Positions 8,691 to 17,021 of a DNA stretch of 19,435 nucleotides are shown piece by piece. The stretch lies in contig BEXV01000045.1 in assembly GCA_003118195.1 (NCBI GenBank), positions 381,011 through 400,445 on the forward strand, in the 5' to 3' direction. The notes beneath the pieces were generated by a model, which searched no databases, had not been told where the DNA came from, and saw only the letters and a program-made list of their open reading frames with translations. This stretch comes from Hemicentrotus pulcherrimus. Lineage: Eukaryota > Echinodermata > Echinoidea > Camarodonta > Strongylocentrotidae. Within the stretch, counting starts at the first letter, position 1; the number at the start of each line of letters is the position of its first letter. The position numbers were made by a program, and so were the translations under genes.

Positions 8691-9180
8691 ACTGTGTGTT
8701 TTGTATGATATTTATTGGGTAGGAGTTCACGTCATATGAGCAGTCGTCATTTAATATGTCATTCGGACTTCATTCTCCGTCATCGCAATGGCAAGAGATC
8801 GTAGACTATATCTCTACTATGCTTTGGGCAATAGGTAACGAAAGACACTATGCATAACATTTTCTTCATCTGTCAAGGTGGATCTGTTCACTAAGTAGCC
8901 TAGGGGTCTTCTGCTTAAGGATACGCCATGCTGTATGGTGAAAGGCAGCTCATTTCCTGATGTGACTTACAGTACTAACACTTTATTCCCACTTAGGAGT
9001 ATAGTTGCGCCTTCATTATATTTCAATGTCGGCTGATCCACCATTGATAGCAAGTAATTTTAACTGAAGGCAAACACATATCATAAAGGATTGGTGAAAG
9101 TTTCAACAAAATCGAATAATTTGTAAGAGAGTTCATGAATGTTCAAAGATTATTTTTTCGAACAATTAATGTAAACATGA
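8691..9180. other. Unassigned stretch, no gene seen
   Basis: Mixed-composition sequence without an open frame over 60 codons, without tRNA boxes and without a repeat partner in the window. Confidence 0.5.
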
Positions 9181-9543
9181 TTAAAGTGACTTGGTAACAT
9201 TGTTGAAGGTTGATAGAAACATTGCTTAATTTTGTATAAAATGTTACTAACTATATTCCTTCTACTGTATTAACCTCCTGACATACAGTACAATATTATT
9301 ATTATTATTATTATTATTATATTCATTTCCATTCACCTAAAATGTTATTAAATTGTAATAATATAGTTTGGAGAATTAAGGAATTGATCAGATTAGTCTT
9401 TCCCAATTTCTACTATGAATAATGGTCCATTTTCACTCAAATTTTCAGTTTATCTTTAATTGTACATCTATCATTGTAGTCACTACCTTCACTACCTAAG
9501 CTCCACTATCTCTCATCTAAACAGTGTTACCAAGTCCCTTTAA
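9181..9543. mobile_element. MITE with TTAA ends (T2/Kolobok-like)
   Basis: The left end reads TTAAAGTGACTTGGTAACAT (9181-9200). The right end (9521-9543), reverse complemented, begins TTAAAGGGACTTGGTAACAC. The first 23 bases of the two ends agree at 21 positions. Both ends are bounded by TTAA (9181-9184 and 9540-9543), as expected for a TTAA target-site duplication. The right end fits the TTAAAGGRR terminal motif known from Xenopus T2 MITEs, which belong with the Kolobok superfamily; the left end has one change. The element is ~355 bp plus TSD, has no coding capacity, and carries an (ATT)n microsatellite (9294-9321). piggyBac-type TTAA elements usually start CCC, which does not fit. Confidence 0.75.
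9294..9321. repeat. (ATT)n microsatellite
   Basis: About nine uninterrupted ATT triplets, lying inside the MITE. Confidence 0.97.
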
Positions 9544-9750
9544 GGGGTGTCTCGAATTTAGAACCGATGTGTACTGTCACTACGATGTATTATGTACATA
9601 TTCGACATAAAGTCTACAAAATGATCCAATTGTACCCTTCTACGACTGGAAAGGCTGGTGTAAATGGTAATACCAGTACATTATCTATACAACCATCATG
9701 AATACAATCCTAACAAGTAATTTTTATAACACAATTGGAATTCGTTGGTT
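9544..9750. other. Spacer, nothing recognised
   Basis: Short spacer between the MITE and the palindrome, with no gene or repeat seen. Confidence 0.5.
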
Positions 9751-9786
9751 TCAAATTGACGTATTTGTGCAAATACGTCAATTTGA
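9751..9786. repeat. Perfect 17-bp-arm palindrome
   Basis: TCAAATTGACGTATTTG (9751-9767) and CAAATACGTCAATTTGA (9770-9786) are exact reverse complements separated only by TG. Such an arm length with a 2-nt spacer is far beyond chance and could extrude as a cruciform or form a long RNA hairpin. Each arm carries a TGACGTA half-CRE. Large palindromes of this sort are often the fused ends of a mobile element or the product of fold-back replication. No element partner is visible. Confidence 0.9.
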
Positions 9787-9909
9787 GATTCTCACAATCT
9801 GATCTAAATTCAATCTATTAATTTCTGTTTTGATATATTAACCATTTTAAAACCTTTCATTGGTCTATATGAGGATTTTGTAATATTACATCATCATATA
9901 TTTAAATGT

Positions 9910-9935
9910 CCTTGGATGGTGTGGTAAATCCAAGG
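9910..9935. repeat. 8-bp inverted repeat
   Basis: CCTTGGAT (9910-9917) and ATCCAAGG (9928-9935) flank GGTGTGGTAA. It sits at the left edge of the GTCGG-rich block and may mark its boundary. Confidence 0.6.
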
Positions 9936-10325
9936 CCTACGTCACACTTAAATTTTCATCAGTAGACGAGTCTCGGCAACCCACTTGTCGGTAGTTAGTT
10001 GTTAGAAGTGGTAGAAAGGTTATTGGCATTTTTTTGTTCAAAAGTCAGTGGTCAGCGATTGGTCTCCAGTGCGTTTTTGGTCGGCTAGAGGTTTACACCG
10101 CTGCATCGAAAACCTTTTGCCGACCAAACTGGTAGTGGAAAGAGTTTCTTGGTTTTTCAAAGGTTTTTAAGGTCTGATTGCCGACGGATCCCCAGTGCTT
10201 GCCGTCTTTTACCGAGCGATATCAGGTTGAGAAAAGGTCGACAGCTGATTGACGAGTGATAAACGGTCAGTTGTCATTTAATCTCCAAATTACAAATGGT
10301 CGCCGAAGACCGACAACCAGCAAGG
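9936..10325. repeat. GTCGG/GCCGAC-rich repetitive block
   Basis: Many near-repeats of GTCGG, GGTC, GCCGAC and CAGTGC recur at irregular spacing (TTGTCGGTAG, GGTCTCCAGTGCG, TTGGTCGGC, GCCGACCAAA, TGCCGACGGATC, CCCCAGTGCTTGCCG, GGTCGACAG, GACCGACAACC). Composition differs clearly from the AT-rich flanks. TTGTCGGT near the left and ACCGACAA near the right form a weak inverted pair. This looks like a diverged non-coding mobile element or satellite-like unit. The family is not recognised, and no open frame exceeds 60 codons inside it. Confidence 0.5.
10076..10128. repeat. Nested hairpin inside GTCGG block
   Basis: TTTGGTCGGC (10076-10085) pairs perfectly with GCCGACCAAA (10119-10128). After a 3x3 internal loop, AGGTTT pairs with AAACCT, closing a ~15-nt loop. 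The resulting 53-nt fold has 16 base pairs. It is compact for an animal pre-miRNA but would make a stable RNA structure or cruciform. Confidence 0.7.
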
Positions 10326-10640
10326 AACTTAATTTTTGAAACTTTGAAGTGTCTTTCTTCTTTTGCCTCTACTGCTGTCTAACAAAAATCAGTTTGTTTT
10401 TATATTTTCCATTGAAAGATCATAGGTGGCAGCTGTTCATGGTTGTCAGAAGCAACCGATCGCACGCCTAGTATGACTTAGTCTATAACTAATGTTTATA
10501 CTTATGTTGTGTGTTTGCAAGCCTATTGATGCGAATAGTTTTTCTTTCCTTGACCAAACAATTGCCAAAATGTATTTTCAAAACATTACGATGTAAAATT
10601 GTGATTCGGAATATGAAAAAGAAAACATGTTTGCCAATCA
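10326..10640. other. Unassigned stretch, no gene seen
   Basis: No open frame, splice pair or repeat recognised. Confidence 0.5.
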
Positions 10641-10651
10641 CTCTCCTTTAA

Positions 10652-10757
10652 CCCCCCCCCCCCCGTCTCTCTGCCGCTCTTCCTTCCTTTATCCCTCTCT
10701 TTCTTTCNCCCTCTCTCTCTCTCTCTACCTCTCTCCTTTCTCTCTCGTTTCTCTTTA
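10652..10757 (+). repeat. Poly-C13 followed by CT microsatellite, contains N
   Basis: C13 (10652-10664) runs into a pyrimidine tract with (CT)n cores. The single ambiguous base of the window is here (10708). Almost all bases are pyrimidines on the plus strand, so the tract could form triplex (H-DNA) structures. The 69-codon Leu/Ser frame across it is an artefact. Confidence 0.95.
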
Positions 10758-10765
10758 CTTATCAT

Positions 10766-11266
10766 GTCTCTGCCTGGATGATGTTTTTCTGTGGATAGCC
10801 GTCTTTATGTCATCTTTTCATAATTTTTATGGTTAAATTCCAGAATTGCGAATTTTATCATTTTCCTTATTCGTCTCTAGAGAGCAAATTTCATCGAATA
10901 TCTTGCATTACTCACATCCTAACACCTAATCCCAAGGTTCATGGTAGTTTATCATATTATCTGTCAAAAGGAAGAGAATTTAAATGATGGGACCATGGAG
11001 ATGATCTTTATCATTTTGACTGTGTAAAGTAAGTCTCAGTTACTGTCGTCCCATGCACGGGGCGTTGATAAATATCCAGTTAATGAGGTTCCAACTTTGC
11101 TATGCCTACATCTTAAAGCATACTAGGCGTCCTATTAAAGTTGACATGATTTCCATTTTTGAAATGAGAGCTACATAATATTCGTATTATTAGAATGCCT
11201 ACCTGTTGGGATCCACAGGGTTAAAAACAGCAACAGTAGCCTACAGATGTGTATGCACTCACACAT
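10766..11266. other. Unassigned stretch, no gene seen
   Basis: AT-rich, with no open frame above 60 codons and no structured repeat noted. Confidence 0.5.
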
Positions 11267-11490
11267 AATTCTATAATAATAATGATAACATGGATATTTA
11301 TATAAAGCGCCGGTATATCCGCCAGGCTCTGACGTTCATTATGGCGCAAAGTACCTAGCGCTCGAGCATATCAAGTAACCATTTACACCTGGGTGAAGAG
11401 TGGCAAATGTAGATAAACGTCTTGCCAAAGGGACTTAAACCATGTACCTTGTGTTCTGCAGTCAGGTAACGTATCCACTAGACCTTAAAT
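11267..11490 (-). mobile_element. tRNA-derived SINE, copy C (head decayed)
   Basis: The low-coordinate end is an ATAATAATAATGATAAC tail, then TTTATATAAAGCGCCGG and GGCGCAAAGTACCTAGCGC (body), then ACACCTGGGTGAAGAGTGGC and CAAATGTAG (shared with copies B and D), CTTGCCAAAGG (shared with B), and the decayed head ending TATCCACTAGACCTT, whose reverse complement is the A-box-like AAGGTCTAGTGGATA. The B-box has mutated (ACTTAAACC instead of GATTCGAACC), so polymerase III activity is unlikely. It has the same orientation as the other copies. Confidence 0.7.
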
Positions 11491-11650
11491 CCTATCTCTA
11501 TTCTAAGTACCATGTGAAAAGGAGCGGACTTATCATTCAATGTCAATATCTATAAGAAGGAATAATAACTATTTCTTGCAAATTGCTTTACCAATTACAC
11601 TGACCGAAAAGGTTGTATGTCTTACAGTATTATTGTTATCTTGGTCACAG

Positions 11651-11850
11651 GAAACTATTCAACACATTACAATGCAAATCCTCCACTCCCTGGGAGCATT
11701 AAATTCCACTTCGATTTTAAATTTACTGATGTGATGTTGAACCCTCAAGCTCTTACTTTAGACGACCAATGTTTTCCTTCTTATTATGCTGATAGATCTG
11801 ACACACCCATGATTTGGTCGCTGTACCGTACTGCTAATAAGTACCTTTAA
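11651..11850 (+). CDS. Possible 3'-terminal coding exon, family unknown
   Basis: A pyrimidine-rich acceptor (TATTGTTATCTTGGTCACAG, AG at 11649-11650) opens into a frame of 65 complete codons ending in TAA at 11848-11850. The read-through runs NYSTHYNANPPLPGSIKFHF, then a segment with TDVMLNPQALTLDDQCFPSYY, and ends MIWSLYRTANKYL. Composition is balanced and not low-complexity, unlike most other short frames here. Overlapping AATAAA signals at 11882-11887 and 11886-11891 lie only ~32 bases past the stop, so acceptor, frame, stop and poly(A) signal are in the right order for a last exon. The domain is not recognised. No upstream exon with a compatible donor was identified; the intron would start upstream of, or at, SINE C. 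It could also be chance. Confidence 0.3.
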
Positions 11851-11881
11851 ATTGATGCTTGTATACCGTATGGATATTTCA

Positions 11882-11891
11882 AATAAATAAA
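11882..11891 (+). terminator. Overlapping AATAAA poly(A) signals
   Basis: AATAAATAAA gives two overlapping canonical hexamers 32-36 bases past the candidate stop codon. A TGT-containing sequence follows, though no strong GU-rich element is seen. Confidence 0.3.
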
Positions 11892-12770
11892 ATGTAATCA
11901 TGTCCCGGGGATGAAGTCGGAGAGGTGAAATCAAAGACACTTTGTATTAAGATCGTTTGACCTAGCTTTCCGTAAAAAGTACAGGCAAACCTATATAATA
12001 TGTAATATACAACGCATTTCACGGATTGGTCTCGCTAAAGTTTTTAACGTTTTATTTAAGATTTATATATTCTGATTATTATCATTTTTTGTGGTTCTGT
12101 CAATTTTTTAATATTTTTTTTTTGCCCGACTGTTCTTAAGACGTTTCCTCGAAATGCGTAATCTGTACGTCTAGACTTTGCACACCCAAAGGGCAAAGCA
12201 TAATCCATCCTCATCATTACGTCATCACATCACGTGATCTTATTGTTTATCAGCATTCATCTCCAATTATGAATATGGATGATAACAACGGACGAATGTT
12301 CACAAACCTTCATAATCTGAAAATTTGATTGTTGGTTTATGAAACTTTAATTTCTAATTTGATTTTTTTCAATGGTTGATTTCATTATCAAAGACACGGA
12401 GGAAAAAAAATCAAATTTTTCTCAACCCCCTATGATCTGAAAAGTAAATACATTGTTTAATAATGCATTTTCTTCTTTTAACTGGGTACATTTCTTTCAT
12501 TGAACGATTGGTGCCAGAATCGAAATAAAATACTTTGTGTTTTTCAATATTTTTTTTATTTTTGTATTTCATTCAATATAATACGTAATAATTCATATAA
12601 TTCTTCAAAATGTTATTTTTCATCATAATAACATAATTTAGATTTCTTATTACATGAATGATTCAGAAATTATGAGCGGAAAACAATACCATAATAAATG
12701 AAATCAGTTATAATATGAAACAAATTCCTTACTACCCAACCCCAAACAAGACCCCGTTACCATCTGCAAC
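11892..12770. other. AT-rich stretch, no gene seen
   Basis: It contains T runs (about 12112-12122) and one 14-bp inverted repeat (12356-12417). No open frame over 60 codons on the plus strand. Confidence 0.6.
12356..12417. repeat. 14-bp perfect inverted repeat
   Basis: AATTTGATTTTTTT (12356-12369) is the exact reverse complement of AAAAAAATCAAATT (12404-12417), with a 34-nt loop. Low complexity of the arms lowers its weight, but the TCAAATT part is not homopolymeric. It could fold in a transcript or be a remnant of element ends. Confidence 0.6.
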
Positions 12771-12779
12771 TCACTCATC

Positions 12780-12905
12780 AACACACGTACACATACACAC
12801 TTTACAAACATGTACACACCACAATATTACATACACTCTCACGCAAGAATACACACACACACTGTAACACACACCCACAGCCCCCACACACACATACACA
12901 CACAC
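12780..12905. repeat. Interrupted (CA)n-rich tract
   Basis: ACAC-rich sequence with several pure (CA)n cores (for example 12851-12862 and 12885-12905) and frequent interruptions. A degenerate microsatellite. Confidence 0.9.
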
Positions 12906-13066
12906 GAACGCCAAACATACAGCAAGGTTACCTGCTAACATTAATTTTCACTTATAATTCTTCCTATTTTTCTAAATGCAACGACAACCTGCCTTCCTCG
13001 ATTGCTAAGTTATTTTCCTCCTCCATAAAATCCGTAATCATTTTCTGTATCTTACCACGATGTGAA

Positions 13067-13126
13067 ACACACACACACACACACTACACACGCGCACGCG
13101 CGCGCACACACACACAAACAAACACC
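13067..13126. repeat. (CA)n/(CG)n alternating tract
   Basis: (AC)n runs into CGCGCACGCGCGCGCACACA, then more (CA)n. Alternating purine-pyrimidine DNA with CG steps is the classical substrate for Z-DNA. The 72-codon frame beginning in it is an artefact of the repeat. Confidence 0.95.
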
Positions 13127-13145
13127 ATGGAGATATATCTCCATG
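13126..13145. repeat. Perfect 20-bp palindrome
   Basis: CATGGAGATATATCTCCATG is an exact palindrome with no spacer, starting right at the end of the CA/CG tract. Confidence 0.9.
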
Positions 13146-13364
13146 CAAACACATTCAAAGGAGTTTAGGGAGAGGCAATACCACACAGAAACTATAGAAA
13201 AATCTATTTTATCTGTATGTAATGAACATAATCCTCCACAGATACGAGTTTTATGCGGTGTGTCATCCCTAATAATGTGATTATTAAATAGCTATGATGA
13301 TCATTAGACGACTTAATAGATAGAGAAAGTGACTGTCATTATTCATCATACCGTTCGATTGTGT

Positions 13365-13408
13365 GGAGAGATGATATAATGGATGACCTCATTATGATGT
13401 CATTCTCC
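13365..13408. repeat. Imperfect hairpin, 15 paired bases
   Basis: GGAGA/TCTCC (13365-13369 with 13404-13408), ATGA/TCAT (13371-13374 with 13400-13403), ATAATG/CATTAT (13376-13381 with 13390-13395), with small bulges and an 8-nt loop. AT-rich stem and unknown role. Confidence 0.5.
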
Positions 13409-13432
13409 CTGTCAGATACAACTATCCTCAAG

Positions 13433-13465
13433 GTCATATAAGGGGTCAGCTATCTCTCTATAAAT
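13433..13465 (+). promoter_or_regulatory. Tandem TATA-like sites
   Basis: CATATAAGGGG (about 13436-13446) and CTCTATAAATTA (about 13456-13467) are both close to the TATA-box consensus, and the CTATAAAT core recurs at 2153. No downstream first exon is recognised. Weak call. Confidence 0.15.
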
Positions 13466-13827
13466 TATTCCCAGGCACACCCACCCCTTGGTCTGATCAT
13501 TAAACACCTACAGATGTACATGAGCTGAAACGGTCGTACTGGTAGCTCAAGATATCATTCCAACAAAACTCAAATTCTTAATGAATTCAAATATCTGTGT
13601 AGAAGTTACTATTTACTGATGAACTCTCTCTAGATTGAATCTGACATAGCACCAGCTCTTGAGTGTAAGCTGCATACTGATATCCAAAATGAAAGGATGA
13701 TGGGTACATAATGTAATGAGTACATGTTTCGAAAATACATATATATGCATTAAAACAAAGTTTACTTTAATAGATCTACGCAATATATATGTGTCTTTTT
13801 TACTATTTGTTATTGTTCCAATGTTCA

Positions 13828-13996
13828 CGGAATAATGAGAAAATTTAGAGCATGATATCCTCAGCTTGACTCATGTACATCTGGGTGGAGTGTGACAAAC
13901 GTGGATTACTCAAATGATGGTAGTTTCGGGCTGCGATTCGAACCCCCGACACTTTAGATAAGAGTAAACTGAATGAACCAAAATACCACAACACCT
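13828..13996 (-). mobile_element. tRNA-derived SINE, copy D (shortened)
   Basis: The minus strand carries GGGGGTTCGAATCGCAG (B-box, about 13932-13948). The A-box region is poorly kept. On the plus strand, CATCTGGGTGGAGTGTGACA matches the body block of copies B and C. The GCGC-rich body seen in B and C is missing, so the copy is internally deleted or truncated. It has the same orientation as A, B and C. Boundaries are approximate. Confidence 0.6.
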
Positions 13997-14051
13997 TGAG
14001 ATGATTAATGTATATCATATGTTTTTGGTTTATTTCAATAAAAATTGTATC

Positions 14052-14230
14052 CGTCTCTCCCTTCCTCTATCTCTCTCCACCCCCCTTCTCTCTCTCTCTC
14101 TCTCTCTCTTTTCTTTCCCGTACACACACCCCTCCCCCTCTCTCTCTCTCTCTCTCTTTCTGTCTCGCTCTGTCTCTCTCGTTTTCCGTCTTTCTGTCTC
14201 TCTGTCTCTCTGTCTATGTCTCTCTGTTCC
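14052..14230 (+). repeat. CT-rich microsatellite with TCTCTCTG units
   Basis: Long (CT)n cores (about 14086-14109 and 14138-14158) are joined by C-rich and CACACA segments. The last 40 bases are built from TCTCTCTG-type 8-bp units. Three overlapping Ser/Leu-rich open frames of 79-104 codons here are artefacts of the repeat. Confidence 0.95.
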
Positions 14231-14239
14231 TCGATCTTG

Positions 14240-14890
14240 TTATTTCACAAAATTGTCTTATATGGTCAACATGAACTGGGTTAAATGGATGAACCCGACC
14301 ATCAGGGTAAGTTGAAGCTACAGCTGAATCACTTTATACAAATAAACTACAATGTTTTGCCATGGGAATGTGGGTCTCTAAGAGGCATATGAGCCATAAT
14401 ATCTTTCATTTGATGATGATCATGATACATGTCATACATTTCCGTTCCTATTGTTTTGAGATACCTAGTGAGTGTCGCCTAGTGGATAATCAGATACCAC
14501 TAACGATTCTGTAGGAGGGACAAGGGCGATTTGCCCCTCGGCAAACAGATCTCTAACTGTGATATAGAAAGACAGCCTGCACAATTATTTTTTATTTACT
14601 TTTTATTCTGGTATAAGGATTTAAGACTTTCAATCAATCAGTTCCATTCGTATTCCCCTTTTCTTTCCTAAAATAACTGTTTGGGGTTTCGGGGTGATAC
14701 CCTCCCCCTTCCCTCAAAAAGTTGTTTCCTTTATACCGTACTATAAAGATCCCCAGAAGCTCATTTATTTTGCCCCTCATGATATCAAGGTCTGGACACG
14801 CCAGAGTCAGATACCACGAGATAGTCCACTTTATCGTATTGATCCAGGATAGGGGTTTAAATGAGATTATCCAGTCAAGGACCACTATCT
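14240..14890. other. Unassigned stretch, no clear gene
   Basis: A tRNA-A-box-like string, CGCCTAGTGGATAATC, lies at about 14475-14490 on the plus strand without a B-box partner. It may be a fragment of a SINE head in the opposite orientation. Opposed frames of 83 codons (minus) and 100 codons (plus, 14722-15024) overlap; neither has recognisable motifs. Confidence 0.4.
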
Positions 14891-14898
14891 CCTGTTTT

Positions 14899-14984
14899 TA
14901 TACGATTATTCTTTATACAACATTTCGTGTGTGTGGTAGCTCGGTTCGCTATACGATAATTCTTTGTACGACGTTTCTTTATAG
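14899..14984 (+). repeat. 51-bp direct repeat
   Basis: TATACGATTATTCTTTATAC (from 14899) recurs as TATACGATAATTCTTTGTAC (from 14950), each followed by RACRTTTC. The period is 51 bp. A third, weaker echo (ACATTTTTGTTGTGTGTGG, from about 14995) matches the CATTTCGTGTGTGTGG that closes the first unit. The period is a multiple of three, so the overlapping plus frame shows a 17-residue internal repeat, which does not by itself imply coding. Confidence 0.7.
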
Positions 14985-15167
14985 AGTTTACGGGACATTT
15001 TTGTTGTGTGTGGACACACCGTAAGGGTCCGGAGTCCGGACAATTAGCATCCAGACATTGGTCCGTCGAGAATGGCACCATCACCATAAGTGATTACAAT
15101 GTTGAAGGATATTTGTCGCTGGTTATGAGAAAAGACGTATCGCTTTTGCATTAACTTTTAGTAAGCC

Positions 15168-15420
15168 ATGAGTGCTGACTGGCGCAGAGGCGCAGAGGGG
15201 TGTCCTTCGTTTCGAGAAATAAAGCGAATAATTGTCCGCATGCGCCCTCCCTTATATACTAGTTGTTGCATAGTAGTTAACTGTTGTTCTAGTGGATATA
15301 CGACAATTAGGTTAAGGGCAGGTGTTAAGGGGTATTTTCACGTGTTGCAGTTAGCAATGTTTATTAGCCTACATATAGCTCCGTTTAGTCTCATTTGACA
15401 ACGCCCCCTATCGTCAGAGT
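15168..15420 (+). promoter_or_regulatory. CpG-richer block with NRF1-like and TATA-like sites
   Basis: CGCATGCGC (15237-15245) matches the core of the NRF1 palindrome. It is followed by a C-rich stretch and TATATA (15253-15258). CpG and GC content are higher than in the flanks. A 76-codon frame (15168-15398) crosses it without a recognisable motif. This could be a promoter or a repeat fragment; no first exon can be defined. Confidence 0.2.
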
Positions 15421-16060
15421 CAGCAGCTTAACTTTTTAGCCTATGGAATTTTACCCCAAAATCGTTAAAAATTCATTTTTTGTTTAAACTAAAAGCACAT
15501 CTATCCCAACGTACGTTATCACAAATTCTTTCATTGGAATCTCCATGTCCCATTGACTTTTGAAAGTTCACCCAACGTAATTTGATAAAAATAGGTTGCA
15601 AGCTCGCCATTGCCTGTATAACACTTGTGAAACACGTCGAACTTTGGACTCAGTTTGCCAAGCGATTGTAAGATTATAGGTCAAGCACACGAAGGATAAA
15701 AAGCATCAATTATCATAGATCACTTCTTCTTGGTTCATTATGTACATTTCATCCAACCCCTCACCGTAATTTTTCCATTTAGTAAAAGCAAATATTTTGC
15801 CGAGGTAAGCAAAAACATGAATATTCATGATCACCATGGTTTATACGATTTAGAGAGGGGTGCAATTGTACACCACATCAAACTCCCTTACTTTAAGTCA
15901 AGTATTTCATTGTGTTATGTAGTTTGGTAGGTTAATTCTAATAACTGTTTAATTACCAGATATCAATGATAGTTTAAAGATATAGAAAAGGTTATTGTAT
16001 TTTATATTTAGCAAAGCAATCTTACATACAAATTCACTACCAAGTGTCGTCTAATCCGCC
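15421..16060. other. AT-rich stretch, no gene seen
   Basis: No recognisable motif. The 66-codon frame at 15730-15930 has no splice or poly(A) context. Confidence 0.5.
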
Positions 16061-16072
16061 GATTGTCGTCTG

Positions 16073-16145
16073 CTATATACGTCCAGCGAGCGAAAATGAG
16101 ACAACCGGAGAGATATGGGGCGGGAACTTTCAACCAGTCGGTAAT
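16073..16145 (+). promoter_or_regulatory. TATA-like plus Sp1/E2F-like composite site
   Basis: CTATATAC (16073-16080) is followed by GGGGCGGGAA (16117-16126), which fits both a GC box (GGGGCGGG) and the E2F core (GGCGGGAA). An ATG at 16096 opens 15 codons (MRQPERYGAGTFNQS) up to a weak donor TCG|GTAATT at 16140/16141. If the TATA-like site set the start of transcription about 30 bp downstream, this ATG would be upstream of it, so the two readings conflict. Low confidence in either. Confidence 0.2.
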
Positions 16146-16980
16146 TATTTAAGTTTGGCAGGTAGCTTTATAGATTGGTAAGTGGTATTTACTGTTAGGG
16201 GTTGACTAGGTAGGAAGTATATAAGAATCATATGTTAAAATAAAAATTATTTGTCTAGTGACCAATGGCATACCATTGAGTAAGAGGGCGCCACTCCATG
16301 TTAAGGCAGTCCACTCGTCGTTTTTTAAATCTTATCTTCTAATATTTTGATGACAAATGTAATATTTACTATAATAAATAGCCAAATTGGAAAATTGGAA
16401 AGCTAAAAATCGGGCAGGCAGGATTGGCCCCTGGCGAAATGTGCATATGGGCCTATACTTAAAGACGTCGTTTAACAATGTTAATTTGGTATGTATGCCC
16501 TACGTGTTATCACTGTCTGTGATAAGGTGTAATTTTGAAGCCCTAAAAGTTGCGCTTCAAAAATAATCATGAAGTGCCTCCAAATAAATTTCTTTGAGTG
16601 ACCGGTTTTTAATGTTTTCCTAATAGACTGTAGTGTTATAAACATCGTTAGGGGAAAAAACTCTGAAATGTTTAATTCCAATCATAGATTTCTTGATGAT
16701 CAGACAGGCGATTGGCTTGTAAAAGTCATGGGATTCATGTATGACCTAAATGACAATAATTATGATTGCAGCAAGAGCTGAATCCAGATTTTTTTTTGTT
16801 TTGTTTTAATCTGAGGCAAATCCCTGTATCATAAATACATGTAGCATTGCTCTATTCTTTGTTGTTGCTGTTGTCGTATTGGTGTCGAAATCATTGAGAG
16901 TGACTTGACAAGATACAATATGTGTTGAATTATTTCCTAAGGGATGAGCATCACTCGAAAGGTGAAGTATCAAGGGTGCC
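16146..16980. other. AT-rich stretch, no gene seen
   Basis: It contains a T-rich run near 16790 and no structured repeat. The minus frame at 16481-16681 (66 codons) shows no motif. Confidence 0.5.
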
Positions 16981-17021
16981 TGCATGAGGTTTTACTGTGA
17001 ATTTGAGTTCATTCTACCCAG

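Noticed and set aside
10627..10836. 69-codon frame with an unknown residue
   Set aside because: It runs through poly-C13 and the CT tract containing the N; low complexity.
11540..11734. 64-codon frame overlapping the candidate terminal exon in another frame
   Set aside because: It lacks a poly(A) signal in a sensible position for its stop and has poorer composition than the frame kept at 11651-11850.
14001..14315. Three overlapping Ser/Leu-rich open frames of 79-104 codons
   Set aside because: All are translations of the CT microsatellite at 14052-14230; a dinucleotide repeat without stops stays open in every frame.
14470..14495. Fifth SINE head in opposite orientation (CCTAGTGGATAATC)
   Set aside because: Only the A-box-like string is present, with no B-box or body block nearby; kept as a note only.
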